Assembly: GCF_029338335.1 (NCBI RefSeq)
Contig: NZ_CP119796.1
Strand: one strand, 5' to 3'
DNA from: Halomontanus rarus
GTDB taxonomy: Archaea; Halobacteriota; Halobacteria; Halobacteriales; Natrialbaceae
DNA length: 64,000 nt
Shown here one piece after another: positions 15,577-24,221 of this stretch. Position numbers and translations under genes: made by a program. Numbering within the stretch: position 1 is the first letter of the stretch; every line of letters begins with the position of its first letter. The notes below the pieces were generated by a model, which was not told the DNA's origin, ran no database searches, and saw nothing but the letters and a program-made list of their open reading frames with translations.

Positions 15577-17259
15577 TCAGTCGTGTCGGAACGACCGCTG
15601 GCCCGTAAACGCCATCGCGATGTCGTGGTCGTCCGCGGCCGCGACGACGTCGTCGTCGTTGACCGACCCGCCGGGCTGGACGACGGCTTCGATCCCCGCC
15701 TTCGCGGCCTCTTCGATGCCGTCCGGGAACGGGAAGAACGCGTCCGAGGCCATCACGGCGCCCTCTGCGTCTTTCCCTTCGGCGTGCTCGTCGGCCTTCA
15801 TCGCCGCCAGTCGAACCGCGTCCACGCGGGAGACCTGTCCCATGCCGACGCCGACCGTCTCGGTCCCCTTCGCGAAGAGGATTCCGTTGGATTTGACGTG
15901 CTTGAGCGTTTGCCAGGCGAAGACCATCGTCTCGAGTTGCTCCGCGGTGGGTTCGCGGTCGGTGACGACCTCGAGATCGTCGACCGAGATCGATTGCAGG
16001 TCCCGCTCCTGGACGAGGCGGCCACCGACGATGGGTTTCTCGGTGAAGCGCTCGCTGCTCTCTCCTATCTCTCCGACATCCAGCACGCGCAGGTTGTCCT
16101 TCTCGAAGAGCACCTCGAGCGCGTCGTCGGTGTAGCCGGGCGCGACGACGACCTCCTTGAAGGAGTCGATCACCTGCTCGGCGGTCGCGGCGTCACACTC
16201 CCGGTTGAGCGCGACGATGCCGCCGAAGGCGCTCATGGGGTCCGTCGAGAGGGCCCGCTCGTAGGCTTCGGACAGCGAGTCCGCCGTGGCACAGCCCGCC
16301 GGATTGGTGTGCTTGATCACTGCGGCGGCGGGCTCGTCGAACTCCTTGATCAGGTTCAGCGCGCCGTCGGCGTCATTGTAGTTGTTGTACGACAGCGCCT
16401 TCGCGCCCTCGTTGAGCTGGTCGGCGTGGACGACGCTCGCCTCCTCGCAGGTGTTGTCGATGTAGACCGCGGCGTCCTGGTGGGGGTTCTCGCCGTAGCG
16501 GAGCGTGTCGTACCGGTCGTCGGAGACGAGTCGACGCGTCGGGAGGCCGCCCTCCTCGTCGGCGTCGTCGGCCTCGACGGTCACCTCGCCGGTCTTGCGG
16601 GTCGCTTCGCTCCCCGCGCGACTATCCGAGGCACTTTCCGCCTCGCTCGCCTCGAGGTCGACGTCGACGGCATCCTCGGCGAACCACTTCACGGCGCGCG
16701 GGTACGCGCGGAACTCCCCCTCGTAGAGCACGCGTTCTTTGAGGTCGTCGGCGTCGTCGCCCTCGTAGATCGGAACCGGCTCCTGAGTAACGATCGGGCC
16801 GGCGTCGACCTCGCTCTCGACGACCTCGCCGTCGTCGTCGGTCGCGTCCGTGACGACGTGGACGGTACAGCCCGTGACGGAGACGCCCGCCTCGAGTGCG
16901 TCGCCCCAGGCGTCCATCCCGGGGAACGCGGGCAGCAGCGACGGGTGGACGTTGAGCGTCGTCGGGGTCGCCTCGAGGAACGTCCCCGAGAGGATGCGCA
17001 TGTAGCCGTCCAGACAGACCAGGTCGAACTCGTAGTCGGCCAGCGCCTCGAGGACGCGCTCCTCGTGGTCGCGTCGGCTCTCGCCGTCCTCGCGGGGGAC
17101 GACCTCGGTTGGAATCCCCCGCTCGGCGGCGGCCTCGAGGACGGGTGCGTCCTCGGCGTTGGTCAGTATCACCGCAAGTTCCGCGCCACCCGGCGCGCGG
17201 TCGGCGACGTTCAACAGGTTCCGCCCTCGGTTGCCGGCCATCCCGGCGATTCGCGTCAT
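15577..17259 (-). CDS. purNH: PurN-PurH fusion: GAR and AICAR formyltransferase
   Basis: This 560-residue haloarchaeal fusion has residues 1 to about 195 as PurN (GMAGNRGRNLLN, DGYMRILSGTFLEA, LNVHPSLLPAFPG with catalytic Asn-His, and the distal Asp in SEVDAGPIVTQE). Residues about 235-560 are the AICAR transformylase half of PurH (RYGENPHQDAAVY, KHTNPAGCA, SAFGGIVALN, AFTGQRSFRHD). The N-terminal IMP cyclohydrolase (MGS) domain of bacterial PurH is absent; archaea use PurO for that step. The linker (about 198-225) is charged low-complexity sequence with two short hairpins. It is divergent from purB. Confidence 0.92.
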   Translation of the reverse strand: MTRIAGMAGNRGRNLLNVADRAPGGAELAVILTNAEDAPVLEAAAERGIPTEVVPREDGESRRDHEERVLEALADYEFDLVCLDGYMRILSGTFLEATPTTLNVHPSLLPAFPGMDAWGDALEAGVSVTGCTVHVVTDATDDDGEVVESEVDAGPIVTQEPVPIYEGDDADDLKERVLYEGEFRAYPRAVKWFAEDAVDVDLEASEAESASDSRAGSEATRKTGEVTVEADDADEEGGLPTRRLVSDDRYDTLRYGENPHQDAAVYIDNTCEEASVVHADQLNEGAKALSYNNYNDADGALNLIKEFDEPAAAVIKHTNPAGCATADSLSEAYERALSTDPMSAFGGIVALNRECDAATAEQVIDSFKEVVVAPGYTDDALEVLFEKDNLRVLDVGEIGESSERFTEKPIVGGRLVQERDLQSISVDDLEVVTDREPTAEQLETMVFAWQTLKHVKSNGILFAKGTETVGVGMGQVSRVDAVRLAAMKADEHAEGKDAEGAVMASDAFFPFPDGIEEAAKAGIEAVVQPGGSVNDDDVVAAADDHDIAMAFTGQRSFRHD

Positions 17260-17426
17260 GTGTAGACGGGCACCCGCGAACGGGAAAGTGATTGCGGTCT
17301 CGAGCGGAGATGTATCCACGTTCGTGCAATATAAAATCGTATATCCACCGGAAGACGGTTCGTGTATGCACGCCCGTGGCACAACGTTTCGACACGCTTT
17401 TGCACGGCGGCGGGGCAGGATTTCAC

Positions 17427-18806
17427 ATGACCGATGCGCTCTACGCCGTTTCGCCGCTGGACGGCCGCTACGGAACACGAACCGCGTCGCTGTCGCCGTA
17501 CGCCAGCGAAGCGGCGCTCATGCGCGCCCGGATTCGGGTCGAAGTCGAGTACCTGATCGCGCTCGCAGACCTCGAGGCGACGCCGCTGGAACTCGACCTC
17601 GAGGAGCGCACCCACCTCCGGGGCCTCTACGAGAGTTTCGCCGAGGAGGACGCCGAACTCGTCAAGAAACTCGAGGTCGAGGGCCACGACGAGTTCGAGG
17701 CGACCAACCACGACGTGAAGGCGGTGGAGTACTTCGTCCGCCACCGGCTCCCTGGGGACAGCGACGCCTCCCCGTGGATCCACTTCGGGCTCACCAGCGA
17801 GGACGTGAACAACCTCGCCCACCGGCTGCTCGTCCGCGACGCCGTCGACGAGGTGCTCCTGCCGGCGCTGTACGAGGTTCGCAATACGCTGGCGGAGATG
17901 GCCCGCGAACACCGCGAGCTTCCGATGCTGGCTCGAACCCACGGTCAGCCCGCCACCCCGACCACGTTCGGCAAGGAGATGGCGGTCTACGCCGCCCGAC
18001 TCGGCCGCGCGACGGGACGAATTCGCGAGGCGACCGATCAGTTGCGAGGCAAACTCGGCGGCGCGAGCGGCACCTACGCCGCACACGTCGCCGCCTATCC
18101 GGGCGTCGACTGGCAGACGTTCGCCCGCGAGTTCGTCGACGAACTCGGCCTCGGATTCGAACCGCTCACGACGCAGGTCAACCCCTGCGACGACCTCGCG
18201 GCGCTGTTCGACGCCGTCCGCGGCGCGAACGACGTCCTGTTGGACCTCGACCTCGACGTCTGGCTCTACGTCTCCGACCGCTATCTCGGACAGGAGACCG
18301 TCGCCGGCGAGACCGGCTCCTCGACGATGCCCCACAAGGTCAACCCGATCGACTTCGAGAACAGCGAGGGGAACCTCTCGAAGGCCAACGCCGACCTCGT
18401 GTTCCTCGCGGACTACGTGACCACCTCCCGGCTCCAGCGGGACCTCTCGGACTCGACAGTCAAGCGGAACGTCGGCGCCGCGTTCGCCCACTGCCTGATC
18501 GGCTACACCAAAACGCAAAGCGGCCTCGAGAAGGTCGTCCCCAACGAGCAGGTGATGCGCGACGAACTCAACGCCACCCCCGAGATCATCGGCGAGGCCG
18601 TCCAGACGATCCTCCGTCGCGAGGGGCGAGACGACGCCTACGAACAGGTCAAGGAACTTACGCGGGGCCGCCGCGTCGCGCTCGAGGACTTCCGCGAACT
18701 GTTCGACGACCTCGACGTCAGCGACGAGACCCGCGCCGAACTCCGGTCGTTGACCCCCGAGACGTACACCGGTGTCGCGAGCGAACTCGTCGACGACCTC
18801 GAGTGA
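17427..18806 (+). CDS. purB: Adenylosuccinate lyase
   Basis: This 459-residue member of the aspartase/fumarase superfamily has YAVSPLDGRYG at the N-terminus, the HFGLTSEDVNN motif, ARTHGQPATPTTFGKE with the catalytic His, and the signature GSSTMPHKVNPIDFEN. It cleaves SAICAR and adenylosuccinate, steps 8 and last of AMP synthesis, and is a tetramer in the cytosol. ATG 17427 follows a CGCTTTTGCA element by about 27 bases. It is divergent from purNH, a related pathway gene, so the 167-base spacer may hold shared control. Confidence 0.95.
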   Translation: MTDALYAVSPLDGRYGTRTASLSPYASEAALMRARIRVEVEYLIALADLEATPLELDLEERTHLRGLYESFAEEDAELVKKLEVEGHDEFEATNHDVKAVEYFVRHRLPGDSDASPWIHFGLTSEDVNNLAHRLLVRDAVDEVLLPALYEVRNTLAEMAREHRELPMLARTHGQPATPTTFGKEMAVYAARLGRATGRIREATDQLRGKLGGASGTYAAHVAAYPGVDWQTFAREFVDELGLGFEPLTTQVNPCDDLAALFDAVRGANDVLLDLDLDVWLYVSDRYLGQETVAGETGSSTMPHKVNPIDFENSEGNLSKANADLVFLADYVTTSRLQRDLSDSTVKRNVGAAFAHCLIGYTKTQSGLEKVVPNEQVMRDELNATPEIIGEAVQTILRREGRDDAYEQVKELTRGRRVALEDFRELFDDLDVSDETRAELRSLTPETYTGVASELVDDLE

Positions 18807-18917
18807 GTGTGGGTGTGAGTGGGCACAGCGCCACGAGCACGGACACCGTCCGTAACTGTGACTGCGAGATCGGAACTGGAGGTGACACCGGGACGACACC
18901 GTCCCCGGTAGATCACA

Positions 18918-19172
18918 CTACACGGTCTGTCGGTAGTGACAGCAGGGACAGTACAGCATCCCCTCCCGGATCAACAGGAGGCTTCGATCACACTTGAAGC
19001 AGGGATGCGTGACCGTGATGTCGCCGGTTACTCTGGCAACACCGTGTAGCGTGTTCTCCAACTGAACGATTCGCCGCTCGTTGGCCTCGAGTCGATCACC
19101 CATCTCCTCGAGTTGTGACCGGAGCGTTTTCTGGCGGTGCTCGTTCGCCGTCGGTGGTGGGAGGGGTATCAT
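18918..19172 (-). CDS. Small coiled-coil zinc-ribbon protein
   Basis: This 84-residue protein has a predicted coiled coil in residues 15-45 (LRSQLEEMGDRLEANERRIVQLEN) and a C-terminal zinc ribbon with CFKCD and YCPCCHYRQ, two Cys pairs separated by about 18 residues. No enzyme motif is present. Such small haloarchaeal zinc-finger proteins may act in regulation, but the role of this one is unknown. It converges with purB. Confidence 0.65.
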   Translation of the reverse strand: MIPLPPPTANEHRQKTLRSQLEEMGDRLEANERRIVQLENTLHGVARVTGDITVTHPCFKCDRSLLLIREGMLYCPCCHYRQTV

Positions 19173-19282
19173 GTTGATTGAGAGGCGGCCGTCGGAGATA
19201 AACTACGCCCTCACCCGTCAGCAATCGTGAAATCGGCACCTGACACGTTTGGGTACTGTCGTCGTCAGCGTCTCGGTGCCGA

Positions 19283-19567
19283 TCACTCCTCGCCGATCTC
19301 ACGGACGGTCTCGTCCAGTAGCTCGCGCAACTGACGGGCCTCCTCGAGCGTGAACTCGATGTCCGCGTGGCCGGTTCCGTGGTCGCCGGCCATCGTGTTG
19401 AGACTGAGCAGAACTCGTCCCTCCCGAGCCGGTTCGACCGAGACGTCGGACCGATCGGGGTAGTCGCGCGGCCGGCCGATCGAACGGGCGGTCTCGCCGC
19501 GGGTCACGCCGACACGAACTCGGTCGGCGTGTTCGAGGTCGATCGAGTTCGTCGGATCGTCGGTCAT
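19283..19567 (-). CDS. Small acidic haloarchaeal protein of unknown function
   Basis: This 94-residue protein starts MTDDPTNSIDLEHADRV, with a conserved-looking beta segment VLLSLNTMAGDHGTGHADIEFTLEEARQLRELLDETVREI at the end. The pattern of strands followed by a C-terminal helix resembles a small ligand or protein-binding fold, but I cannot name a family. Earlier in-frame ATGs at 19594 and 19615 are possible. ATG 19567 is chosen because a GGGA purine tract precedes it. Confidence 0.55.
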   Translation of the reverse strand: MTDDPTNSIDLEHADRVRVGVTRGETARSIGRPRDYPDRSDVSVEPAREGRVLLSLNTMAGDHGTGHADIEFTLEEARQLRELLDETVREIGEE

Positions 19568-19758
19568 GATCGTCCCTTCGCTCGCGCGAGACATAGTGCT
19601 GTGGCCGTTTCTCATTGGAACGGTCTCTTCTCGCACACCTCTCACCTTACCGAACCGCAGATCGGTCACTCGAGTCGGCGTTCGATCGGTGACGGACCGC
19701 AGACCGTCCGCGCAGACGTAACGAACACTCTTTGCAGTCGACGGTGACGAGTTCCAGC

Positions 19759-20295
19759 ATGGGCATGGACGTCACCGACGCGATCGAGACGCGCATCGAA
19801 CTCCGGGAGTATTCCGACGAATCCGCCGACGACGAGACCAAGCGCGCGATTCTCGAGGCCGGTCGCCTCGCCCCGAGCGGCAAGAACACCCAGCACTGGC
19901 GGTTCGTCCTCCTCGACCGCGCGGACGACCTCGAGACCCTCGCCGACAACTCGCCGACCGGGGGCTGGGTGGCCGACGCCGACTTCGCGGTCGCGATCTG
20001 TACCGATCCCGCGTACGGGTACAACGAGATCGACGCCGGACGCGCGGCGACGCACATGCAACTGGTCGCCTGGGAACGCGGCGTCGGTTCCTGTATGTTC
20101 ACCGTCGACCGGGCTACCGCCCGCGAGTTCCTCGAACTCCCCGACGAGTACGATCTCACGGCGCTGCTCGGCTTCGGCTATCCGGATCGGGAGATTCGGG
20201 GACGAAAAAGCCGCAAGCCGCTCTCCGACATCGCGTTCGGCGGACGGTTCGGGGAGGAACTCGATCTCGAGGGCACTGGTCAGGACGAAGGGTAG
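19759..20295 (+). CDS. Nitroreductase family flavoprotein
   Basis: This 178-residue nitroreductase-fold protein has the FMN-binding N-terminal segment RIELREYSDESADDETKRAILEAGRLAPSGKNTQHW, a central GGWVADADFAVAI, and GFGYPDREIRGRKSRKPLSDI near the C-terminus. Such proteins are FMN-dependent NAD(P)H oxidoreductases acting as dimers on quinones, nitro compounds or flavins. The substrate cannot be told. ATG 19759 or 19765 are both plausible starts. Confidence 0.82.
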   Translation: MGMDVTDAIETRIELREYSDESADDETKRAILEAGRLAPSGKNTQHWRFVLLDRADDLETLADNSPTGGWVADADFAVAICTDPAYGYNEIDAGRAATHMQLVAWERGVGSCMFTVDRATAREFLELPDEYDLTALLGFGYPDREIRGRKSRKPLSDIAFGGRFGEELDLEGTGQDEG

Positions 20296-20355
20296 TCCCG
20301 AAGACGATGAGCGAGTCCAGCCGACTCGAGCGGGACGCGAAAAGCGATGTCGCTC

Positions 20356-21930
20356 TCAGTCGTCGCTTGAGTCCGAGTCCGAGTCCGAATCCGAGTCGGC
20401 GGACGACATCTTGATATCCGCCGACAGCCCCTGAGCCATCCGAATCTCCTTCGAGTTGTTCATCGTCCAGGCGGTGCGCTCGGTGACGGCCTCGATGGCC
20501 TCTCGAGCGGAGGGGTACCCGTTTCCGGACTTCTTCACGCCGCCGAAGGGCAACTGCACCTCGGCGCCGATACACGGCAGGTTCGCGTACGCCAGCCCCA
20601 GATCGGCCCGGTCCCGAAAGTAGTTGAGCTGGCGGTAGTCCTCGGAGATCACTGCGCCCGCGAGTCCGTAGGGCGTGTCGTTGTGAATCTCGACCGCCCG
20701 CTCGATGTCGCCGCTGTACTCGAGCAAGGCCACGTGCGGGCCGAAACACTCCTCTTTGAGACACCGGAGGTCGGTGTCGTAGTCGATCTCGTAGACGAAC
20801 GGGCCGACCCAGTGGCCTTCGGTGTGTCCTTCCGGAATCTCCTCTTCACCGAGCTCGAATCGGTCGACCAGCACCTCCGCACCCTCCTTCCGAGCGAGCT
20901 CGTTGTGTTTGCGGATCTTCTCGACGTGATCGGCCTCGATCGCCGGTCCCATGAAGGTGTCCTCCTCGAGCGGGTCGCCGACGGCGACGTCCTCCGCGAC
21001 GTCGACGAACCGCTCTTTGAACTCGTCGTAGACCTCCTCGTGGACGATCAGGCGCTCGCTCGAGACGCAGCGCTGGCCGGTGGTCTTGAAACTCGACATG
21101 ATCGCCGAGTGGACGGCGATGTCCACGTCCGCATTTTCGGTGACGACGATCCCGTTCTTACCGCCCATCTCGCAGGCCGCCAGCTTGCCGGGTTCGCCGC
21201 CGACCTTGCCCGCGATCTCGTGGCCGACCTCGGCGGAGCCGGTAAAGAGGACGGTGTCGACGCGGCCGTCGTCGGTGATCGCCGCGCCGGCGTCGCCGAA
21301 GCCCTGGACCAGGTTGAAGACGCCGTCGGGGATCCCGGCGTCCTCGAACATCTCGGCGATAATCTGCCCGCACCAGGGGGTCTGTTCGGCCGGTTTCCAG
21401 ACGACCGTGCTCCCTTCGACGAGCGCGATAGCCATGTGCCAGAACGGAATGGCGACGGGGAAGTTCCACGGCGTGATACAGCCGATCACGCCCCGCGGTT
21501 TCCGGCGCATGTAGGCGTCCTTGCTCGGGATCTCCGAGGGGACGACGTCGCCGTGGGGGTGACGGGCGTTGCCCGCCGCCCACTCGACCATGTGCCAGGC
21601 CTCGGTGACGTCGGCTTTCCCCTCGGAGATCTCCTTGCCGCACTCTCTCGTAACGATCTCGCCCAGCTCGTCGTGGCGCTCGCGGAGTTCGTGGTAGATG
21701 TCCCAGAGGTACTCCGCGCGATCGATGTAAGAGAGCTCTCGCCACTCCTCGAAGGCAGCGTCGGCGGCTGAAAGCGCCTCGTCGACGTCCGATTCGGTCC
21801 CGCGCCGGAAGGTCGCGAGTGACTCACCGGTTGCCGGATTTCGGCTGTCGAACGTCTCCGATCCGCTCCCGTCGGTCCACTCGCCGTCGATGTAGTGACC
21901 GTACTCGCGGTCGGTGGTTCGCTGACTCAT
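20356..21930 (-). CDS. NAD(P)-dependent aldehyde dehydrogenase
   Basis: This 524-residue ALDH has the Rossmann signature region CITPWNFPVAIPFWHMA, FTGSAEVGHEIAGKVG, the catalytic Glu in CEMGGKNG and nucleophile Cys in TTGQRCVSSERL (about residue 292). The C-terminal PCIGAEVQLPFGGVKKSGNGYPSA is closest in feel to the semialdehyde-oxidising ALDH7-like branch, but the substrate is not certain. The protein ends in a pure Ser-Asp tail (DSDSDSDSDSSDD) encoded by TCCGAn repeats. ATG 21930 fits the N-terminal YGHYIDGEW motif of the family. Confidence 0.87.
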   Translation of the reverse strand: MSQRTTDREYGHYIDGEWTDGSGSETFDSRNPATGESLATFRRGTESDVDEALSAADAAFEEWRELSYIDRAEYLWDIYHELRERHDELGEIVTRECGKEISEGKADVTEAWHMVEWAAGNARHPHGDVVPSEIPSKDAYMRRKPRGVIGCITPWNFPVAIPFWHMAIALVEGSTVVWKPAEQTPWCGQIIAEMFEDAGIPDGVFNLVQGFGDAGAAITDDGRVDTVLFTGSAEVGHEIAGKVGGEPGKLAACEMGGKNGIVVTENADVDIAVHSAIMSSFKTTGQRCVSSERLIVHEEVYDEFKERFVDVAEDVAVGDPLEEDTFMGPAIEADHVEKIRKHNELARKEGAEVLVDRFELGEEEIPEGHTEGHWVGPFVYEIDYDTDLRCLKEECFGPHVALLEYSGDIERAVEIHNDTPYGLAGAVISEDYRQLNYFRDRADLGLAYANLPCIGAEVQLPFGGVKKSGNGYPSAREAIEAVTERTAWTMNNSKEIRMAQGLSADIKMSSADSDSDSDSDSSDD

Positions 21931-22019
21931 GTCGTCTGCTTCACCGACCGACAGCAAAAAGACTGGTACTGCTCGAGGAACGAAGAGGCGACGGAGATCG
22001 AGACGTTCGACCGTCCCGG

Positions 22020-22829
22020 CTAGTTCTGCCCCAGATCGGCGACCTTCTCGACTTCGCTTCGTAACTGGGTCGAATCGAACTCGTGGTCCGGTCGCAACCG
22101 AACGAAATCCAGAAATTCGCGCGCCGCGAGCATGTCGTCGGGCTCGTACGTCGCCGCGGCGATCTGGACCGCCTCACGCGCACCGACCCGCGGCTCGAGG
22201 ACGGCCAGCGCACAGGCCAGATCGTAGGCCTTCGTCTCTCTGGCCCGCCCCTCCTGCAGACGAGTGGCGTCGATGAAGTAGAGTTCGTCGTCACAGAGCA
22301 GGATGTTCTCCGCGCGCAGGTCGCCGTGGGCTAGCCCGTGGTGGTGGAGCGCCGCCAGCATCTCGAGCAACTCCGGCGCGCGCACCCGAACCTCCGCGGT
22401 CGAGAGGTCCCCCAGAGTCTCGAACTCGGGGAGGTACTCGAGGACGAGCACGCCGAGCCCGTTGACCTCGAACGCCTCGATGGGTCGCGGTGCGTTCAGG
22501 CCGATCTCGCGCATCTTTCGGGTCGCCTCGTACTCGTGTTCGACCATCTGCAGCGGCGTCTCGAAGCGGTCGAAGAAGCCCTCCGTCCCCGAGGAGAAGG
22601 CGCCGACGTTCCGGCCCGTCGTGAGCAGCGCGTGGACCAGCGCGTTCTGTCTCGAGACGATCTTGACGAACCACTCGTCGTCGATCACGCAGGGCGTCGA
22701 GAGCCAGTTGTCTGCCTCGAGAAACTCCACGCGGACGGTCTCGCGGCTGTAGCGCTCCGCCAGCGTGCGAACGACACGCTCGATTCGACTCCACTCGACG
22801 GTCCCTCGAGCGAGCTGGCGGATGTCCAT
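22020..22829 (-). CDS. RIO/Bud32-like protein kinase-fold protein
   Basis: This 269-residue kinase-like protein has ALVHALLTTGRNVG and EHEYEATRKMREIGLNAPRPIEAF like the alpha-C region, and VLVLEYLPEF as hinge. HGDLRAENILL is a clear catalytic loop (His-Gly-Asp and Asn), and LYFIDATRLQEG supplies the metal-binding Asp in place of DFG. This is the RIO1/Bud32-like atypical kinase type found in haloarchaea. Partners are unknown. A glycine-rich loop is not obvious, as in other RIO-type ATPases. It has its own transcription unit. Confidence 0.75.
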   Translation of the reverse strand: MDIRQLARGTVEWSRIERVVRTLAERYSRETVRVEFLEADNWLSTPCVIDDEWFVKIVSRQNALVHALLTTGRNVGAFSSGTEGFFDRFETPLQMVEHEYEATRKMREIGLNAPRPIEAFEVNGLGVLVLEYLPEFETLGDLSTAEVRVRAPELLEMLAALHHHGLAHGDLRAENILLCDDELYFIDATRLQEGRARETKAYDLACALAVLEPRVGAREAVQIAAATYEPDDMLAAREFLDFVRLRPDHEFDSTQLRSEVEKVADLGQN

Positions 22830-23006
22830 GTCGTCGACATTCGAAACCCGACGTTAAATGTATCTCGGACTTTCGACCTCCGAACCGGGTGTGGCCGGTC
22901 CGCACGACGAACCGGCCGATCGAACGGTTTCGAAATCGAGACCGTCCGCTCGTCGGACCCATCAGTATCATTTTACAGTCTCGCGACGAATTCGGACTCG
23001 AGAGCG

Positions 23007-24176
23007 ATGTACGCAATCGACGATCTGGGAGATGCGATCGACGTTACTCGAGATTTTTTAACGCCGGTGAAGCCGCGGATGTGGCTCAAACTCGCGTTCG
23101 TGGTCTTTTTCATCTCGGCGCTGGGGTTTTCGGGGCCGCCGACGACACCGACCGGCGACACCACCGTCGAGGACGAACCGTTCGCAGGGACCGAACTCGA
23201 GGGGACGCTTCCGGACCTGACCGGTGAGGAACTGCTCACGATCGTCCTCGCCGTCGTGGCGCTCGCCCTCGCGCTCTGGCTGTTTTTCGCGATCGTCGGT
23301 GCGATCATGGAGTTCGTCTTCCTCGAGTCGCTTCGATCTCACGCAGTCCACGTTAGACGGTACGGGATGGCGAACTTCGGACGGGCCGGACACCTCTTTC
23401 TCTTTCGGGGACTGCTCGGCCTCCTCGGCTTCGCCCTCGTCGGTATCCCCGCGCTGTCGATCGTCACGTCGGCGTCGACCGTCGACGAAATCGCGGTGGG
23501 ATCGCTCGTCCTCCTCGCGTTCGCCGGATTCGGATACTTCCTCCTGTACGCGCTCGTGATGCAGTTGACGACCGAGTTCGTCGCGCCGATCATGCTGCTC
23601 GAAGAGCGCGGCATTCTGAGCGCGTGGAAGCGCTTCTGGCCGACGCTCACGGGGTCGTGGAAGGAGTATCTGGTGTACGTCGTCGTCGTGGCGATCGCCC
23701 AGATCGTCCTCGGGATCGCCGTCGGGTTTCTGGCGGTGGTCGCCGCACTCGTGGTCGGGATTCCGACGGCCATCGTCGCAATTGCACTGGCCGTCTTCGG
23801 CGGCACGATCGGTCTCTATCTGGCCGTCGGCGTCGGGTTCCTCGGCCTCGCGGTGTTCGTCCTCGTGCTGGCGCTCGTTCAGGTGCCGGTCGTCTCCTAC
23901 TTCCGGTACTACGCGCTGTTGTTACTCGGCGATACGAACGCCGAACTCGATCTGATTCCCGAGCAGCGATCGGTCGTCCGGAGCGGTGACGAGAGCGGCG
24001 GTGTCGGACCGGCGACCGACACTCGAAACGGCTGGAACGATTCCGACGCCGGGTGGGGGAACTCGAGGGGGAGCGAGAGTGAGCGTGAGCCCGACCACGA
24101 GAGCGACTGGGATAGCGACTCCGACGGTCGAAACGACCACAACGAGGGCGACGGGAACCGCGACGACTGGCGATAG
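23007..24176 (+). CDS. Multispanning membrane protein, DUF7544-like
   Basis: This 389-residue membrane protein has about six hydrophobic helices between residues 25 and 305 (MWLKLAFVVFFISALGFSG; LLTIVLAVVALALALWLFFAI; LVYVVVVAIAQIVLGIAVGFL), with a conserved-looking PTLTGSWKEY loop. A hydrophilic, Ser/Asp/Glu/Asn-rich tail of about 70 residues follows. I think it belongs to the haloarchaeal DUF7544 group. No transport or enzyme motif is visible. ATG 23007 lies about 30 bases after a TATCATTTTACA element. Confidence 0.75.
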   Translation: MYAIDDLGDAIDVTRDFLTPVKPRMWLKLAFVVFFISALGFSGPPTTPTGDTTVEDEPFAGTELEGTLPDLTGEELLTIVLAVVALALALWLFFAIVGAIMEFVFLESLRSHAVHVRRYGMANFGRAGHLFLFRGLLGLLGFALVGIPALSIVTSASTVDEIAVGSLVLLAFAGFGYFLLYALVMQLTTEFVAPIMLLEERGILSAWKRFWPTLTGSWKEYLVYVVVVAIAQIVLGIAVGFLAVVAALVVGIPTAIVAIALAVFGGTIGLYLAVGVGFLGLAVFVLVLALVQVPVVSYFRYYALLLLGDTNAELDLIPEQRSVVRSGDESGGVGPATDTRNGWNDSDAGWGNSRGSESEREPDHESDWDSDSDGRNDHNEGDGNRDDWR

Positions 24177-24221
24177 CACGACCGCCGGTGCGTTTATTTC
24201 TCGGGTCGGTGAAGAACCGAT

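Noticed and set aside
15508..17265. Long plus-strand frame opposite purNH
   Set aside because: Antisense to a clearly conserved enzyme, and its composition is that of a complementary-strand shadow.
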